From: Volutella citrinella
Lineage: Eukaryota > Ascomycota > Sordariomycetes > Hypocreales > Nectriaceae
Length of the DNA stretch: 64,000 nucleotides
NCBI GenBank assembly: GCA_034401135.1
Contig: JAWZSP010000007.1
Location: forward strand, 4,092,001-4,156,000
Reading direction: 5' to 3'
The notes beneath the pieces are model-generated. The model searched no databases. It saw only the letters and a list, made by a program, of their open reading frames with translations, and was not told the origin of the DNA. A program made the position numbers and the translations under genes. Positions 43,117 to 55,123 of the stretch are shown one piece after another; the first letter of the stretch is position 1, and the number at the start of each line of letters is the position of its first letter.

Positions 43117-44125
43117 GGTGTAAGCTTGCGTTGTTGCAGTTTCTTTGGTGAGTGTTAAGGTAGTCGAGGCAGCGGACGAATGCTGATGCTGGAGGCGGGC
43201 TGTGAGTTGGATTGTCTGATGAGCGATGCGAATTTGAGAGCTGAAGACGTCTATTAAATATCTATCCGTCCTGGATACTGCTCCTTGGCTGTTGATGGCG
43301 CGCATCTAAAAGGCCATAGCCACTAAGCCCAGAATGGGGACAAAAATCGTGAAATTTGGGCTGCCAGCGCATTGACTGGTGAACAATGCGGCCTTGCCTC
43401 GTCTATTCCATCTCTAAGCCCCCATTCCTTCGGTTTGGATCGTGGATCTGCCAGCCCTGTCTTTTAATAGGCACACTGGGGCTGAGCCATGGCGACAGCG
43501 AATAGCCGGGGAACTGAATAGACCGCTGATTGGGAATTTAGGCAGGCTACCTTATAGTGCCCTATGCAGGCCTACAGGGGCCAGGCCAGCCTGCCTGGGA
43601 AATGGGACTTTGGTCGGGGCTTAGCCGACCCCCAGACACATTTGCCAACGGCGATTTGCCCCTGAGAAATTAAAGTGGCCCGCCTTTGCGGTTTGGGTTT
43701 GCGTGTCAGGGCTGTGCTTGGGGCTGAGCCGGCGCTTGCTCTCTATTTCATCCAAAGCCAAGCTGGAAAGGGCGCAAAGATTCATACATTGAGATTAAGC
43801 TTCTCTGTCAGCCCTCCCGCCCCCTCCATCTCCATCGGGCTGCAGTTTCACATAGAACAGGTGGGACTGGTGACTCTATCTGCCAGAGACGAATGCGACC
43901 GACGGACACAACTATTATGTCATGGCGAGATTACAGTCCCGTGCATCGGCTTGGGGCAGATGCGACAGTGAGCCAAATGCATAAGAATTATTCAATTACA
44001 GATTAACTTGCTTGTACTCTGAAGCCACCACAACACCTACTACTGGCAAGGCCGCGTAGCTTTTATATAGCCATTGAAGAGAAGAAGTTCGCAATAAGCA
44101 TCAGCCCAAATTACCACATTTTCAT
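43117..44125. other. 1.0 kb intergenic region
   Basis: No gene supported; the two short plus-strand frames (43442-43624, 43675-43971) lack features. The left part is the promoter of the 145-residue secreted protein. Confidence 0.5.
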
Positions 44126-44664
44126 CTAGCAGGCAAACTTGAGAGTGAGCTCCTGCCTAGCAGTTCCCAAGTCGGCCTTTGAGCAGAAGATCAAGTCCGT
44201 GAAGCTGGCGCCGCCGCAGAACCTATCATTGAGGGGATAGGTCCATCGGGGACGCATGAAAGCACCTTGTTGTCGTCAATCGTGCAGGAAATGCCATAAA
44301 ATCCAGTGGCATCGCCAGGGTGATAGAAGCCCTCGAGCAAGACCTTGGAGGCGTAGTTGGTTCCGGACATGAGCACTCGACCCTCCGACACCAACAAGGA
44401 CTTGTCATTCAGAGTCCACCTGGGAGCATCCTCGGTCTTTGAAGTGAAGAAGACGTAGCCTGGGTCCGAGTTCAGAACAGAGCCGACGTATTTGCCGGTG
44501 TTGGGTCCACTGGCAACGACGAGTGGGCAGGTTGGGACGGCGGCGGCGGATGTATTGGTGGGAGCAGCCTCCGTGGTGGTCGTTCCTTCGGCCGTGGTAG
44601 TCGGATCCTCGACTGCGGTGATGGTCGTGACAGCAGTTTCAGTCGTGGTGGCAGCAGCAGGCCT
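44126..44664 (-). pseudogene. Remnant of a Thr-rich (mucin-like) secreted protein gene
   Basis: A coding-looking frame runs from 44664 down, opening with a Thr-rich stretch (ATTTETAVTTITAVEDPTTT), then PTCPLVVASGPNTGKYVG and EDAPRWTLNDKSLLV to GISCTIDDNK. No start exists: TGA at 44665-44667 is in frame and no signal peptide or splice partner could be found upstream. Downstream, the frame reaches a stop at 44191, while another frame from about 44237 reads FCGGASFTDLIFCSKADLG and ends KFAC at 44126. This looks like the true C-terminus but does not splice in phase. Both ends are therefore broken. It may be a recent pseudogene of a surface or wall protein; missed exons are the alternative. Confidence 0.5.
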
Positions 44665-45347
44665 TCAAAGAACTACCCTATAACACTATCACGCGCTTCA
44701 CAACAGCAACAGATACTACTGGTTGGATAATAAAATTGTGTCAATACGCCCAAAATATTGCTTATTGTAACTGGGTCGAAGCCAATGTCGGTGATTTATA
44801 AGCACTGGAGTAGTCCCGACGCCAGCACTGCGGAAAGATGCAGAGTGAGATACGAGAAAGCGTCTCACCAATTCTACGAAGGCTGGAGAGGAGAGTCAAG
44901 GTGTGGCTGTGCACAAGGTGTGGCTTTCCTTGAATTGTGGCTGACAACCTCTTCAAAGACCCCGGGATGAGAGACATCCCAGAACCTGATGCACATGCAC
45001 GTAGGAGAATGGCCGCTCCTACTCCAAACAATGGCGTTGCCTTCGGCTCTTTGGGTCGCTGGGGTTATGGCATATTACCTCGGCGGTTGTGGGTCCTTGG
45101 GCTGGGCCCTACTAAGGACTGCGTCTAAGCTGGTTTCTGAACTAAAATCACACCTATTTGCTAGTTTCAAAATCCCATCGAACAGACAGATAAAATAAAA
45201 TAAAATATAATCAATTCGCTAAAGTTACAGTGTTTCCCTTATCCCTGAGCTGTGGCCGACCCAACTCCATCCCATCTTACATCTGCCCGAGCAAGTCTAG
45301 CGAGTGGCTCGGCATATTGTTACAGTGCGCACCAACTCATGCCTACA
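44665..45347. other. Intergenic region
   Basis: 683 bp. Contains three copies of taaaa at 45191-45205. The minus-strand frame 44762-45031 has no features. Nothing else was seen. Confidence 0.5.
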
Positions 45348-46230
45348 TTAGCGTTGCTCGCCAGACCAGTGAGTCACTGTAAAGTAACCATTGGTACCCG
45401 AGAAAGGCTCTGTGCCAAATTGGAAGGCTGAAACATGGGGTATTAGCAGTGAATCCAGGAAGAATACCTGGGCCCTCACGGGGGATACATACTGTTGAGA
45501 AACTGCTCGCCGGCTGGGAAACCCCGGGTAGACACCAAATAGTCAAAGAAGTCCTTGATATTGCCATTGAAAGAGTCGACCTGTTCAAACGCAAGAAAGC
45601 TGTAGACTTGCGTGTTCATGTGGTTCCGGCCGTAGAAGACCTTCCAACGAATATTATTGATGGTAGCAGTGGCGATTTCGCTAACAAGGGGCTGCACGCC
45701 GCCGAGGTTTGCTAGCCTGGTACGGTCAGTTGCTACAATCGAGTGCAAAAGGTTGCAGCGGACCGGGGGGGGATGTTGACTTACCAGACCATCAGCTCAA
45801 AATCACCGCTGCTGTTAGGATGGCCGGGGTCGGTGTGCGTGAACAAGTCATATGCGACATTGGCACGAATATCGCTGCCAGAATACGTCCATCTCGCTGC
45901 TGTGTTGAGCGAGGCGATGTCCCGGACAAGGCGCTTCTCGAAAAGTTGCTTGGCAGAGTATGGGTACGACTTGACCTGGTTCTCGTTGCCGGACCAGTTC
46001 CATGTTGAGCGCCAGGCGACACCGTCGGTCTCCTGATAGTCGATGATGGTGCACTGGGTGCCTGTCCCTGCTCCGTTTTTGAGACCCCACATGTTGTTGT
46101 TCCATTCGTACCCGTTGGCGGCATGGTAGGTATCCTGGCCGCAGAGTCTCAGCGGCGGCGGCGGCGGCGTCTGCGCTAGTGCCAGCGGCGAAACGAGCGA
46201 CAAGGCGGCGAAGAGAGTAGTGGACTTCAT
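45348..46230 (-). CDS. GH12 endoglucanase / xyloglucanase, three exons
   Basis: Exons 45785-46230, 45493-45716 and 45348-45427 give 249 residues, the normal size of fungal GH12. The signal peptide MKSTTLFAALSLVSPLALA is followed by a short Pro run. Both catalytic glutamates can be seen: the nucleophile Glu145 in FELMVW, cut by intron 1 in the Trp codon, and the acid/base Glu230 in FQFGTEPFSG after intron 2. WNWSGNENQVKSYPY is the family's substrate-cleft strand. The enzyme cleaves beta-1,4-glucan or xyloglucan in plant cell walls with retention of configuration. Cellulose or xyloglucan preference is not decided by these motifs. A run of ggc repeats at 46151-46167 encodes the Pro stretch. Confidence 0.95.
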
Positions 46231-49200
46231 ATTGAAAAGAAGTTGGTAGAAAAGGAGATGCGATGGAGGCGCTTGTGGATTGATGGTTTGTGTTGATGGG
46301 TTGGATGGAGTACGAGTATTTAACTTGACTGTCAACCCTTGGCCTCTGGGGTCGCGACCAGATCCTGCGGTTTCATTGAATCTCGAACAAACGAGCAGGT
46401 AGCTAATTATGGACCAGTTCACTCTACGCGCGACTAGGATATTTGATGGTGAGTCGGTGACTGTGTGATTGTGAGCCGGCACGACGAGCCGAATCATCAA
46501 ATGAAACGCCTGGTTTTGGCAATTCGTTTTTTTCGCCCAATCAATGCCCCAATTGACCTGAGAGATTGGGAGCCCACCCTTGTGCGGGAAGGGCCCAGGG
46601 CCATACATATTTTTAGCAGGATTCGTCTGGGCGGATCCCATCACTAGATACGGCAGCGCGTAATCTTGGAGGATCTCGATCAGACGAGTCTTGGCTGTAG
46701 GGCAGACGACTACCCTATTTCTTCTGATCCCGCCAGGAATTGCAGCTAAAAACTTGGCCAGGGACTGTTCCTGGCAGAATACCTCACCAGTCTGTACACA
46801 CAATGGAGAATCGATGCGACGACTTTCCCTTCTGCGAGCACAACTTGAAGCCAGACTAATCCAATCAACATCGCAATGTTTGACCCGCAAGGAGCGCCAT
46901 CTACGGAATAAGGCACATGGAGCCTGGAACCTACTGGGGAATACTCGACCAACCATCACACCAATCCTTACTAACCTCCTTGCGAGGCCTCAGGCCGCGA
47001 ACACCAGACATAAATAGGCCATGCGCCATAACTGTACTGAGATCTTAGTATGCTTTCCATTCAATTCTTCTCCATTCCATCTTCATGCCAATTCGTCTGG
47101 CACTTTATTCCATTCTCGGCGCAATTCCCCAACGTGAGCAGCACCCTCTTCGTCTCCGGAACGTTCAACATGCCCCAACGGCCGATCTAGCAGACAATGA
47201 CACCACAACGACCTCCAATATCGCTCGTGTTGCACCAATTACCACTAACAAGGCAAATAAGTAGAGAAGCCACCTGTATCTCAGTCTTGCTCTACTACGC
47301 AATTCATACTTGCCGTTCCCATATGGCAGACTCCCAACATTCTCGAACGGTTAAACTTGACGTGTTCGCAACCATCTACGAAAATTTTCTTCTCGCTGCT
47401 ATCGTGATAGGGCTGCCAGGTAAGACTGTCCAGAATATAAGTGTGGGAGATCGTCAAAATTGCATGTTGGCAATAGTTGTCGACCTCAAGTCCTCAACCT
47501 CAGCCTCACTATGTCGCTTTCATCGGACCAGTATGGTCAGCTGTTATAAAGCTGGAAATTGGGCCCCGATTTGCAGTCGCCTTTAAAATAGCCGATTCAC
47601 TGATAGCGCGACGCTCTGTGCACAAAGACACAGCACGGATAGACTCGCTCGCGTTGGTACAAAATGGTTTCCACATTCTCGGTCTTGGGTGAGCTGGACA
47701 CTTCCCCGAAAATCCGCATTATTACAAAAACCACAGCGGCCTAGTGTTTATAGTTTGGTCATTCAACATAAAAACCGTCATGAGAAAGTCCAGTCTGAAG
47801 CATCATCACCATGCGAGTCTCAGACACCATCTCGTGAGCAACGCATCCGATTCGCGCCGCCGCAATGTCACGTGGAGGCGAATTTTACGAAACACCAAAA
47901 AGAGAATGACGCTATTGCAAATTGAACTCTCAGAGGTGAATGTCTAACCGTGGAGTGACCCCGTGGTAGCAACGCCTCAGCTCATTAGCCCTGGCCCCCA
48001 AGTGTCGCCACGTGTTGCCCCAAAGACTACACAGTGAGCTGAAATTGTGCCGCCGACACTAAATTTTTGGCATCTATCGACAAAAGCCACAAAGACCTAA
48101 CGGACGGCAAAGGATGGCGCCCCGCTTCCAGCAATACGCTTAAGGGCTGCGCGTCGATGAAAGATGGATGCGAGACTTTGGTGCTAAGTCAAAGGATCGT
48201 GCTATGGCCAAATGGTAGCATCACAAGACAAATATCACAACACTCTAGATAGCCGCGGGGGCGGACCATTTATAGAGGATTCGAATTCTGATTGAAAGAG
48301 GGGCAATTCTAAACCCTCGAGCTGAGGTGGCGGATGACGAGCACCACAATATCGGCAAGGGTCAGCTTGTCGCGCGGCATTAGCAGTGTGAAACAGCTGC
48401 TTGAAACTGGCGAACATGTTCGCGACCAGGCCAGGCCCGAGGCTACCGTACCCATCAGCTGGTTTTCAGTTGCCACCCGTAGCATTGGTTCCGAAAGTCT
48501 GGATGCGGAGGAAAGGAACAAGAACGATGCGGAGGTTACAGCTGCGTGCTCTGTTCCCCCACAGCACCTCTTCTACCCCTGGCCAATTAGGATTCAATTC
48601 CGCTCCTTAGCGTGCTTGCTAATACCTTAGTCAACAAGCCCATGCCGAGGCAGCCTCCACTTTCAGCGACACACAACCAAGCCTATCCAAATATCAAACC
48701 ACGTGCATCAACGTCGAATCGGGCAGGCGCCAACTTAGTAAAGAGCGGCGGCATTACTGTGCAGTTAGTGGCGTTGACAAAGAAAAGTTTATTAGGGGGG
48801 CCGCATCCTGACTTGCAACCCTCTTGAGTGTTTACCTCGTTCCCGAGTGTTGGGCAACCCTCGCGGAAAACCCATTGCCTTTTCACTTGGTTCATCCAAT
48901 TGGTCAAAGCAATTAAAGAATGGGCTAGTACCTCGCTATAAACCACTTTCTACTACAGTGCTCTTTGTATAGTTGCTTGAATCTTCTCTCCCCACTACAC
49001 CATAGTATTGTTGGTTACAAGGATTCGATGATAAGGAGTGGATCTGCCCTTAGCGACCCCCAAGTATGAAGAACGGCTGGAAAGCGCTGCATTGGATCGC
49101 ATTCATACCTCAGCGCTAGCAAGGGTCGTACGATGACTGACGTTCCTCGGGCATATGACGAGAATTAGCGGCCATAAGCTCGCATACCACACTAGCTCGG

Positions 49201-49575
49201 GGCGTTAGCTGACACTGCCCCCAACTCTTGTACCTCTGCCACCTTCATCTGCTGGGTATTCGCGCAATTCGAGTTATGATGGGTACACTGCTCGGAGCAA
49301 CAAGGTGTGGCACTTGTGAAACGGCATAGATCCTATTCGCCTTGATCACCCCATGTCTCCAAGCGAGGCCCCTAGTCTAGTGACAACGTGGGCAAGTTAA
49401 TTTAGTGCATCGGAGCACAGACAAGAAACTCCGACGGAAGGAGGATTCAGAGTATTTAGTAGTGCTTGGTGCCAACTCGCGTGGACAGGGGAATTTCCTG
49501 TGACACACCGTTTCTTCCTGACCACTATACCCTCAATAATATCGCGCATACCATTGTTTCATACCCTTTGCGACA
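46231..49575. other. 3.3 kb region without a supportable gene
   Basis: No frame above 130 codons with any family feature occurs on either strand. Small frames such as 47197-47586 and 48334-48630 have ordinary composition but no motifs or splice partners. The stretch 47000-49500 is somewhat richer in A and T than its coding neighbours. I found no terminal inverted repeat, transposase fragment or RNA gene by eye. Confidence 0.5.
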
Positions 49576-50977
49576 ATGGCTCTCTACGCGAAGCGCAATG
49601 TCTCGGCCGAGCTCCACGGCACAGAGCTACGCATTCCGGACCTTGACTCCATCATGGCTCCGATTGATTATGGCAAAAGCTCGCATCAGGAGGCATTGAA
49701 GGGACTGATCAACTCTCAACTTGACGATATTATTAAGAACCGTCGCATTCGAAAGAAGGTTGACAAGATTGATCTGCCATTTTTTATGTCAACGTAAGAA
49801 CAATCGAATGAGTGTTTTCCGTCTTTTGGATGTTTGCAATTCAAATGCGAGCCATTGATCTTTCGGTGCGGGTGAAAACATCAACGACACGACGATTGAT
49901 TGCTGACCTACCTTTCGTCTTTAGGTGGTGGCCTGACTCTCGGATAGAGAGGCAAGTGGCTGTCGCACTCTTTCATGTCTGGTTGTTTGTTTGGGATGAC
50001 GTTTTTGATGGGGAGGACGAAGTCGGAGCCATCACCCCGAGTTTGAACGCCATATTCGGTGGCACCATCGACTATATCGAGTTCCATCTTGGACTGGCCG
50101 ACCCCTCTGCAAAAGAGCCCCTTCCACCAACATCTACCGCTACGTTATTCAAGCCTTCAGGCCACATGTTCCGCGATCAGATGGAACGACCCCAGCGTAT
50201 CCGACTATTCGAGCAACTGAAGTATTATATCGCAAGTTGCGTGTCAGAGCAGCAGTACCTGGACGAGGGGAGGTTTCCATCGACTGATGAGTACTGGAAC
50301 CATCGATGGGGTACTTCGGCTGTCTTCTGCGGCTGCGCCTTGGCCGAGTAAGTGATCCGGTTGGCAGGATTCAAAGGGCAAGTCACTCAACTAATGGAAT
50401 ATTAGGTACATGGCCGATGTTGTCCTCCCCGAACGTTTTTTCGACATGCCCGAGATCAAGATGTTGTGGTTTGAAGTCAACCGCAATATTGTCATCATCA
50501 ACGATATGCTCTCGTTGAGGAAAGAAATGGTAAGTCATACTAAATATCAAACTTTTACACATTGTCGGACCTTGCCTGACCCGTTTACTGTACTGTAGCA
50601 CGGAAGCTTGCAGAGCTTGATCCCTATTATCATGACTGATTTCGATGTGGGTTTGGAGCTGGCAGTCGTCACCCTTTTGGAGCAGCTACAGGGCTCTGTG
50701 TCGTCGTTCAAGAGAATGGCCAAGAGGGTGCTAAGCTTCGCAGGTGACGATGAGCGTCTGAGGGGCAAGCTTTTCAAGTATATTCAAGTACTTGAGTATA
50801 ATATGTCAGGCAACTATGCTTGGACGTAAGTCTCCATCCATTACCCTTGCTTGAGTCTTGGTGAAGAGCTGTTTATACTAACACCTTGATAGTAAGATGT
50901 GTGGTAGATACGATGTGGCGCAGTACCACCAAAAGGATGGCTCTTGGATTATACCGCTTCAGTGTGGGAATCATTGA
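49576..50977 (+). CDS. Class I terpene synthase (sesquiterpene type), five exons
   Basis: Exons 49576-49793, 49925-50347, 50406-50529, 50599-50825 and 50893-50977 give 358 residues. All introns are GT-AG; intron 1 is 131 bp. The metal-binding motif is WDDVFDGE (Asp97, Asp98, Asp101). The NSE motif is NDMLSLRKE (Asn246, Ser250, Glu254). The RY pair of ascomycete cyclases is GRY (336-337) near the C-terminus. These place it in the alpha-domain-only terpene cyclase family that ionises farnesyl (or geranylgeranyl) diphosphate with Mg2+. The product cannot be predicted. No prenyltransferase or P450 gene lies next to it in the window. A cytosolic location is expected, since no signal is present. 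Confidence 0.93.
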
Positions 50978-52107
50978 GTTGACACATTAAATGTGTTTCA
51001 TTCTCTCGCGGAAGCTGCCTCTCTTCCATTGCCTGCCGAAGCTACATGTCTGTGGCTTTGGTCATTTAGTCTCATCTAACGGCGCCGGTCCCAAACTTTC
51101 ATGTAAATAGTTCTTCATATAATGTAAATATGAATCGGAAGATGATGAAATACCTAGTCCCTGCATCCAGGCCAACTATGTCTCTCCTGGCGGCGCACAG
51201 TGATTATAGTGCAGTGCCAGTGTATCGTTGCGGACACGAAGATGATGCTCCCGTCAGCGGCTTGCCCCATCACCGTGCTCCAGTGTTGGGAAGCGTCGCT
51301 TCAAAGATGTTGAAAGACCCCAACAAATCGATATCAATGTCGCTTTCACAGCCATTGACACTCATCTGTATATTTGGGCCGACTGAGGACAAGGGTTTGC
51401 TTCTCCACTCCGGGTCGCTGGGTAGGGTGCCAGGGGAATCATCCACGGAACGGACGGATAGGAGTAGGATGAAACAAAACAAACAGCCAGGGGAATTGAA
51501 TGCATTGGGAGGCCAGGAAATTAAATAGGATTCCCACGAGAAAGCTGGGGTTATTTTTAAATCCTACCATGTATCGTCTGGTTGGGTTGATGCTAAATTG
51601 CGGGGGTAGACTATATTAAGTTCAATCGGTACACTTAATAATTGTACGCTAATCCTCTACGAGTCCCCTGAGCCAGACCTCGACACAGTCGGCGGAACTC
51701 TCGTGACGACATGACGAAGTGGCTGGCATATGGTATTGGGACGAAAAGCTGCGCGCCAGGGAAGCAGAATCAGAATGAACAGAGAGCTGACTCTGGATTG
51801 CATGCTCTCCCTTTCCAATTTTCCGATTTTCCAATTTTCTTTTCTTTTCTCCTCTTCTTCGCAGGAGGTGCACATTTGAGGACGCTTGCCGTGTTGGATC
51901 GACATCAGAATGATGAGATAGGCTAACTAGGGCGTAATAGGCTTTTGTAGCAAAACCAACAGTCTCCTCGCTTCCAAACGTGTCCATTCTAACCCTTCTC
52001 CTTTCCACATTCATTTTCCTCTCGTCAAACAGCTTCCTCACTGGGCTACTGCCGGCCGTTCCTTTCGTTGTTTTGCAAACGAGTCCGTATCTGGTGACAC
52101 CGCAGCC
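50978..52107. other. 1.1 kb intergenic region
   Basis: Frames at 51130-51528 (plus) and 51649-52194 (minus) have no family features and are not called. A pyrimidine-rich tract at 51811-51860 lies about 250 bp upstream of the glycosyltransferase ATG and is typical of fungal promoters. Confidence 0.5.
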
Positions 52108-53567
52108 ATGGCCTGCCCAGAACCGTCTCCACGGGCCATTTTCATTGCCTGTTTGTCGTTTTTGCCATGCGTTCTGCTGTTCAGCGCCTTTCAACCAAGG
52201 TCTACACTACACGGGATTGTTTCGGGCCATCTGGCGATATCCCACGCCTCGCCTGTGTCGGATGACGCTCCAAAAGAGAAGGTGGATCACGTCGCCGATG
52301 ACCACAACCTCATCGACGGCATCAAGAACACAACACTCGGTGTATGCTACATTGGATGACCCTTTTCAATGTATAAAGAGTTGCGCAGCTGACCTGAACC
52401 CACTAGTTCCAGAAGATCTTCGTTGTCAGCATGCCCGAACGGACCGACCGGCGAGATGCGATTGTACTTCAAGCTCGCCTGAGCAACATTGATATAGAGT
52501 TCATCGACGGTGTGCATGGCGACAAAGTCCCCGATGTGGCGATTCCCAAGGAGTCGGAACACAAGCGCTTAGAAAATGGCCAAATAGGCTGCTGGCGAGC
52601 TCACGCCAACGTCATGCAACGGTAAGTCTTGGGGTAGTCCGCCCGACTCGATCCGGTCTATATAATCGGGCTAATTTGCCGTGCCCGTCGCAGCATCGTC
52701 CTTGAGAACATCGGCAGCGCCCTTATCATTGAAGACGATGCCGACTGGGATATTAGCCTCCGGGATATCCTCCGTGACGCCGCCTTGGCAAACCAGGCCT
52801 TGACCCAGCCTCTCAAGGGCACTACTGATGAGTATGCCGATGCTTCATACCAGCCTCATCAGGCTGTGGACAAGCAGAAGCACACGACTATCAACTCCAT
52901 TGACTTTGATGCTCTACCCGAGGTAGAGGCAGCTAAAGCCTCGCCCTATGGCGATAACTGGGATTTGTTCTGGACGGGCCATTGCGGTAGCCATATGCCC
53001 GATGCCAACACCGACCTCCCCCGTGGCCGCGTCGTCAGGTCCAACGACTCAACCGTTACTCCCACCAGCCGTAACCCTATCCAAATAGCACCGAATCACC
53101 TCAGAGACCAATACCCGTTTGCTACCCGTGTTTATCATCACATGCAAGACGGCCTCTGCACGATGAGCTACGCAGTCAGTCAGGCAGGCGCCAGGACCCT
53201 GTTGCGCGATATGGGTCTCAGAGATGTCCGCCAACCTGTCGACCTCATCTTGCGCGACTTTTGCCACGGCAAGAATGGTGGGCGCTACACATGCCTGACA
53301 ACGACGCCGCCCGTCTTCAACAAATTCCATCCCAGGGGCCCAAAGTCGCACAGCAGCGACATTGACCCGTCGTACCAGGGCTGGCAAGAGGTGCCCTGGG
53401 CCATGGGTATCCGCCAGAGCATGCGACTCAACATTGACAACATTCTACTGGGCTTGCCCATCCAGGACCAGTTTCCCGAGGACTATACCCCAGAGGCTGT
53501 CGCAGCGAATACGCAGGGCAAGGCCAAGCCGGAGACCAAGGAGACCAAGCCTGACGAGGGAATGTAG
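52108..53567 (+). CDS. GT25-like glycosyltransferase, type II membrane protein, three exons
   Basis: Exons 52108-52341, 52413-52621 and 52694-53567 give 438 residues. A single N-terminal anchor (AIFIACLSFLPCVLLFSAF, about residues 10-28) suggests Golgi type II topology. The catalytic part starts KIFVVSMPERTDRRDAI, continues with IEFIDGVHGDKV and GQIGCWRAHANVMQRIV, and has the EDD motif in LIIEDDADWD (Glu161-Asp162-Asp163). These are the ordered marks of glycosyltransferase family 25 (LPS biosynthesis protein/procollagen galactosyltransferase clan), retaining enzymes that usually move galactose or glucose from a nucleotide sugar. The fungal substrate is unknown. The last 40 residues are Lys/Glu-rich. 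It ends 480 bp before the next gene. Confidence 0.9.
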
Positions 53568-54047
53568 AGACACAAGAGAAAGAGGCGGCGAAATGAAAAG
53601 CGGCCTCACTGATGTCATTTCCTCGTCCTATTTTCCCTCTGCAAGTGTCAATATTTTCTGAGGGCTTTCATGCCAGGGTCTCACTGAGGCTATCCAAATA
53701 CGCCAGTTGTTGAAAAGGTAATCACCGCTGCGCCAGCCAAAAGTGTAAGGCACCCTACACTAAAGTACTGGGGTCATAGGATCATATTTCTTGCCACACC
53801 AGTCTCACCCCCCCTGCAACGGGAAATCGCTCGGCCCGCCAGCAGGGGTATACAGCCCGAGGCAGCCCATTGGCGAGCCAGCGCCTTGGCGAGTCAGCCA
53901 ATAGGCAGTGTTACAGTACTAGGCAGACTATGAGGCTGTGCACCCAACACGGGCTGTGCCTTGTCGTCCATGGATACTTAAACCAACACCAATAACCCCG
54001 CCGACCGGGACACACCACCAACAACCGACTCACATCCAACTCACACC
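53568..54047. other. Intergenic region
   Basis: 480 bp between two plus-strand genes. The last 100 bp are rich in ccaacaac-type repeats, a likely 5' UTR. Nothing else. Confidence 0.5.
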
Positions 54048-54920
54048 ATGGACATGGAATCCCAGATGCCTCTCCTATCCAAGAACTCTTTCAGCGACGA
54101 CGACGACGATGCGAGCACCGTGATAGGGTTCCCCGAAGCAACATACAACCCGGATGAGCCTGCACCCAAGAATGACGGCGTTGCTGACGCGGCGCCCACC
54201 TCCACTCAGTCTCCGCCTACCGATTCAACGGACGATGCGAGCCCGATAGTTCTCAAAGGCTGGCGGGATTCTGTCGAAGGCATTTGCGCGGTTTTGGGTT
54301 TCCTTCTACCGTACGGTGCCGGACTCATCCTGTCGTATATGCCGCTCACCAGAATCAATCTCAACGAGGCACCAGCAGTCGTGTCAGTACACAATCCCCC
54401 GATTGTTGTCCCACTTTCTTCTAACAATTCCCTTAGGCTTGTCAGCATCATCTTCAGTACGATCGAGGTGGGCAGCCTAGCGGCCCTTGCCGTCGGCGTC
54501 TTCTTCTTGACGTTGCTGTTCCACGGCAGCAAGCCATTTGACGAGAGACTCCCGGCATGGTTTTCGGACATGGTTTCTCGCTGCTGGGTTGCATTCGAAA
54601 TGATCAGTCCGGTTGTGACTGGCATAACCGTGTGGGTTATGGTTGACACGCATCCATGCAAAACTGGCTCGCTCAGTGCGCAGTGCCAAGTTGGCGACGG
54701 CCTTATTCGCGCAATCGCAATATTCAGAACATTTGCAGTGTAAGTTTGATCTCTTGCGTCCACAGCTCCTCGCAGCAAGTTTCGAGTACTGATGATTCTT
54801 AGATTGGGCCTACTTGTGGCCTTTTCATTTGCGAACAACAAGTTGGTGGAAGTCTTGCGTGAACAACAGAAGCGTGAAGATGACCGGGCTGCAACTGTGG
54901 AAGGGCCATTGAAGTGTTAG
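54048..54920 (+). CDS. Multi-span membrane protein, unknown family, two exons
   Basis: Exons 54048-54739 and 54803-54920 give 269 residues. The N-terminal about 70 residues are acidic and Pro/Ser/Thr-rich (DDDDD near 18), without a signal peptide. At least four hydrophobic stretches follow: GICAVLGFLLPYGAGLILSY, VGSLAALAVGVFFLTLLF, ISPVVTGITVWVMV and, across the intron, AIAIFRTFAVLGLLVAFSFA. The tail is short and charged (LREQQKREDD). I do not recognise the family. It is convergent with the polyketide synthase gene; stops are 203 bp apart. Nothing links it to the polyketide pathway except position. Confidence 0.75.
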
Positions 54921-55123
54921 CATCGTTGATTTTTGGAGCGATTCATCTTGTTGACTGTACGAAATATACGTGGCGAGATGGTGATGAGGGAGGGTTGTTT
55001 ATATAAGTAACGCAGTGATGAAATATCTAAAACTCAAAGCCTTGTACATTCTAGCAACATAGGAATCGCCTCTCCCTGACGTCTGTCTTGTTAATAACCT
55101 CGTATCTCTCAAGAAACTCCACT

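Noticed and set aside
51130..51528. 132-codon plus-strand frame downstream of the terpene synthase
   Set aside because: No recognisable domain and no promoter or splice signal that sets it apart from chance.
51649..52194. 181-codon minus-strand frame before the GT25-like gene
   Set aside because: It is made largely from the complement of a pyrimidine-rich promoter tract (Lys/Glu/Arg runs) and shows no family feature.
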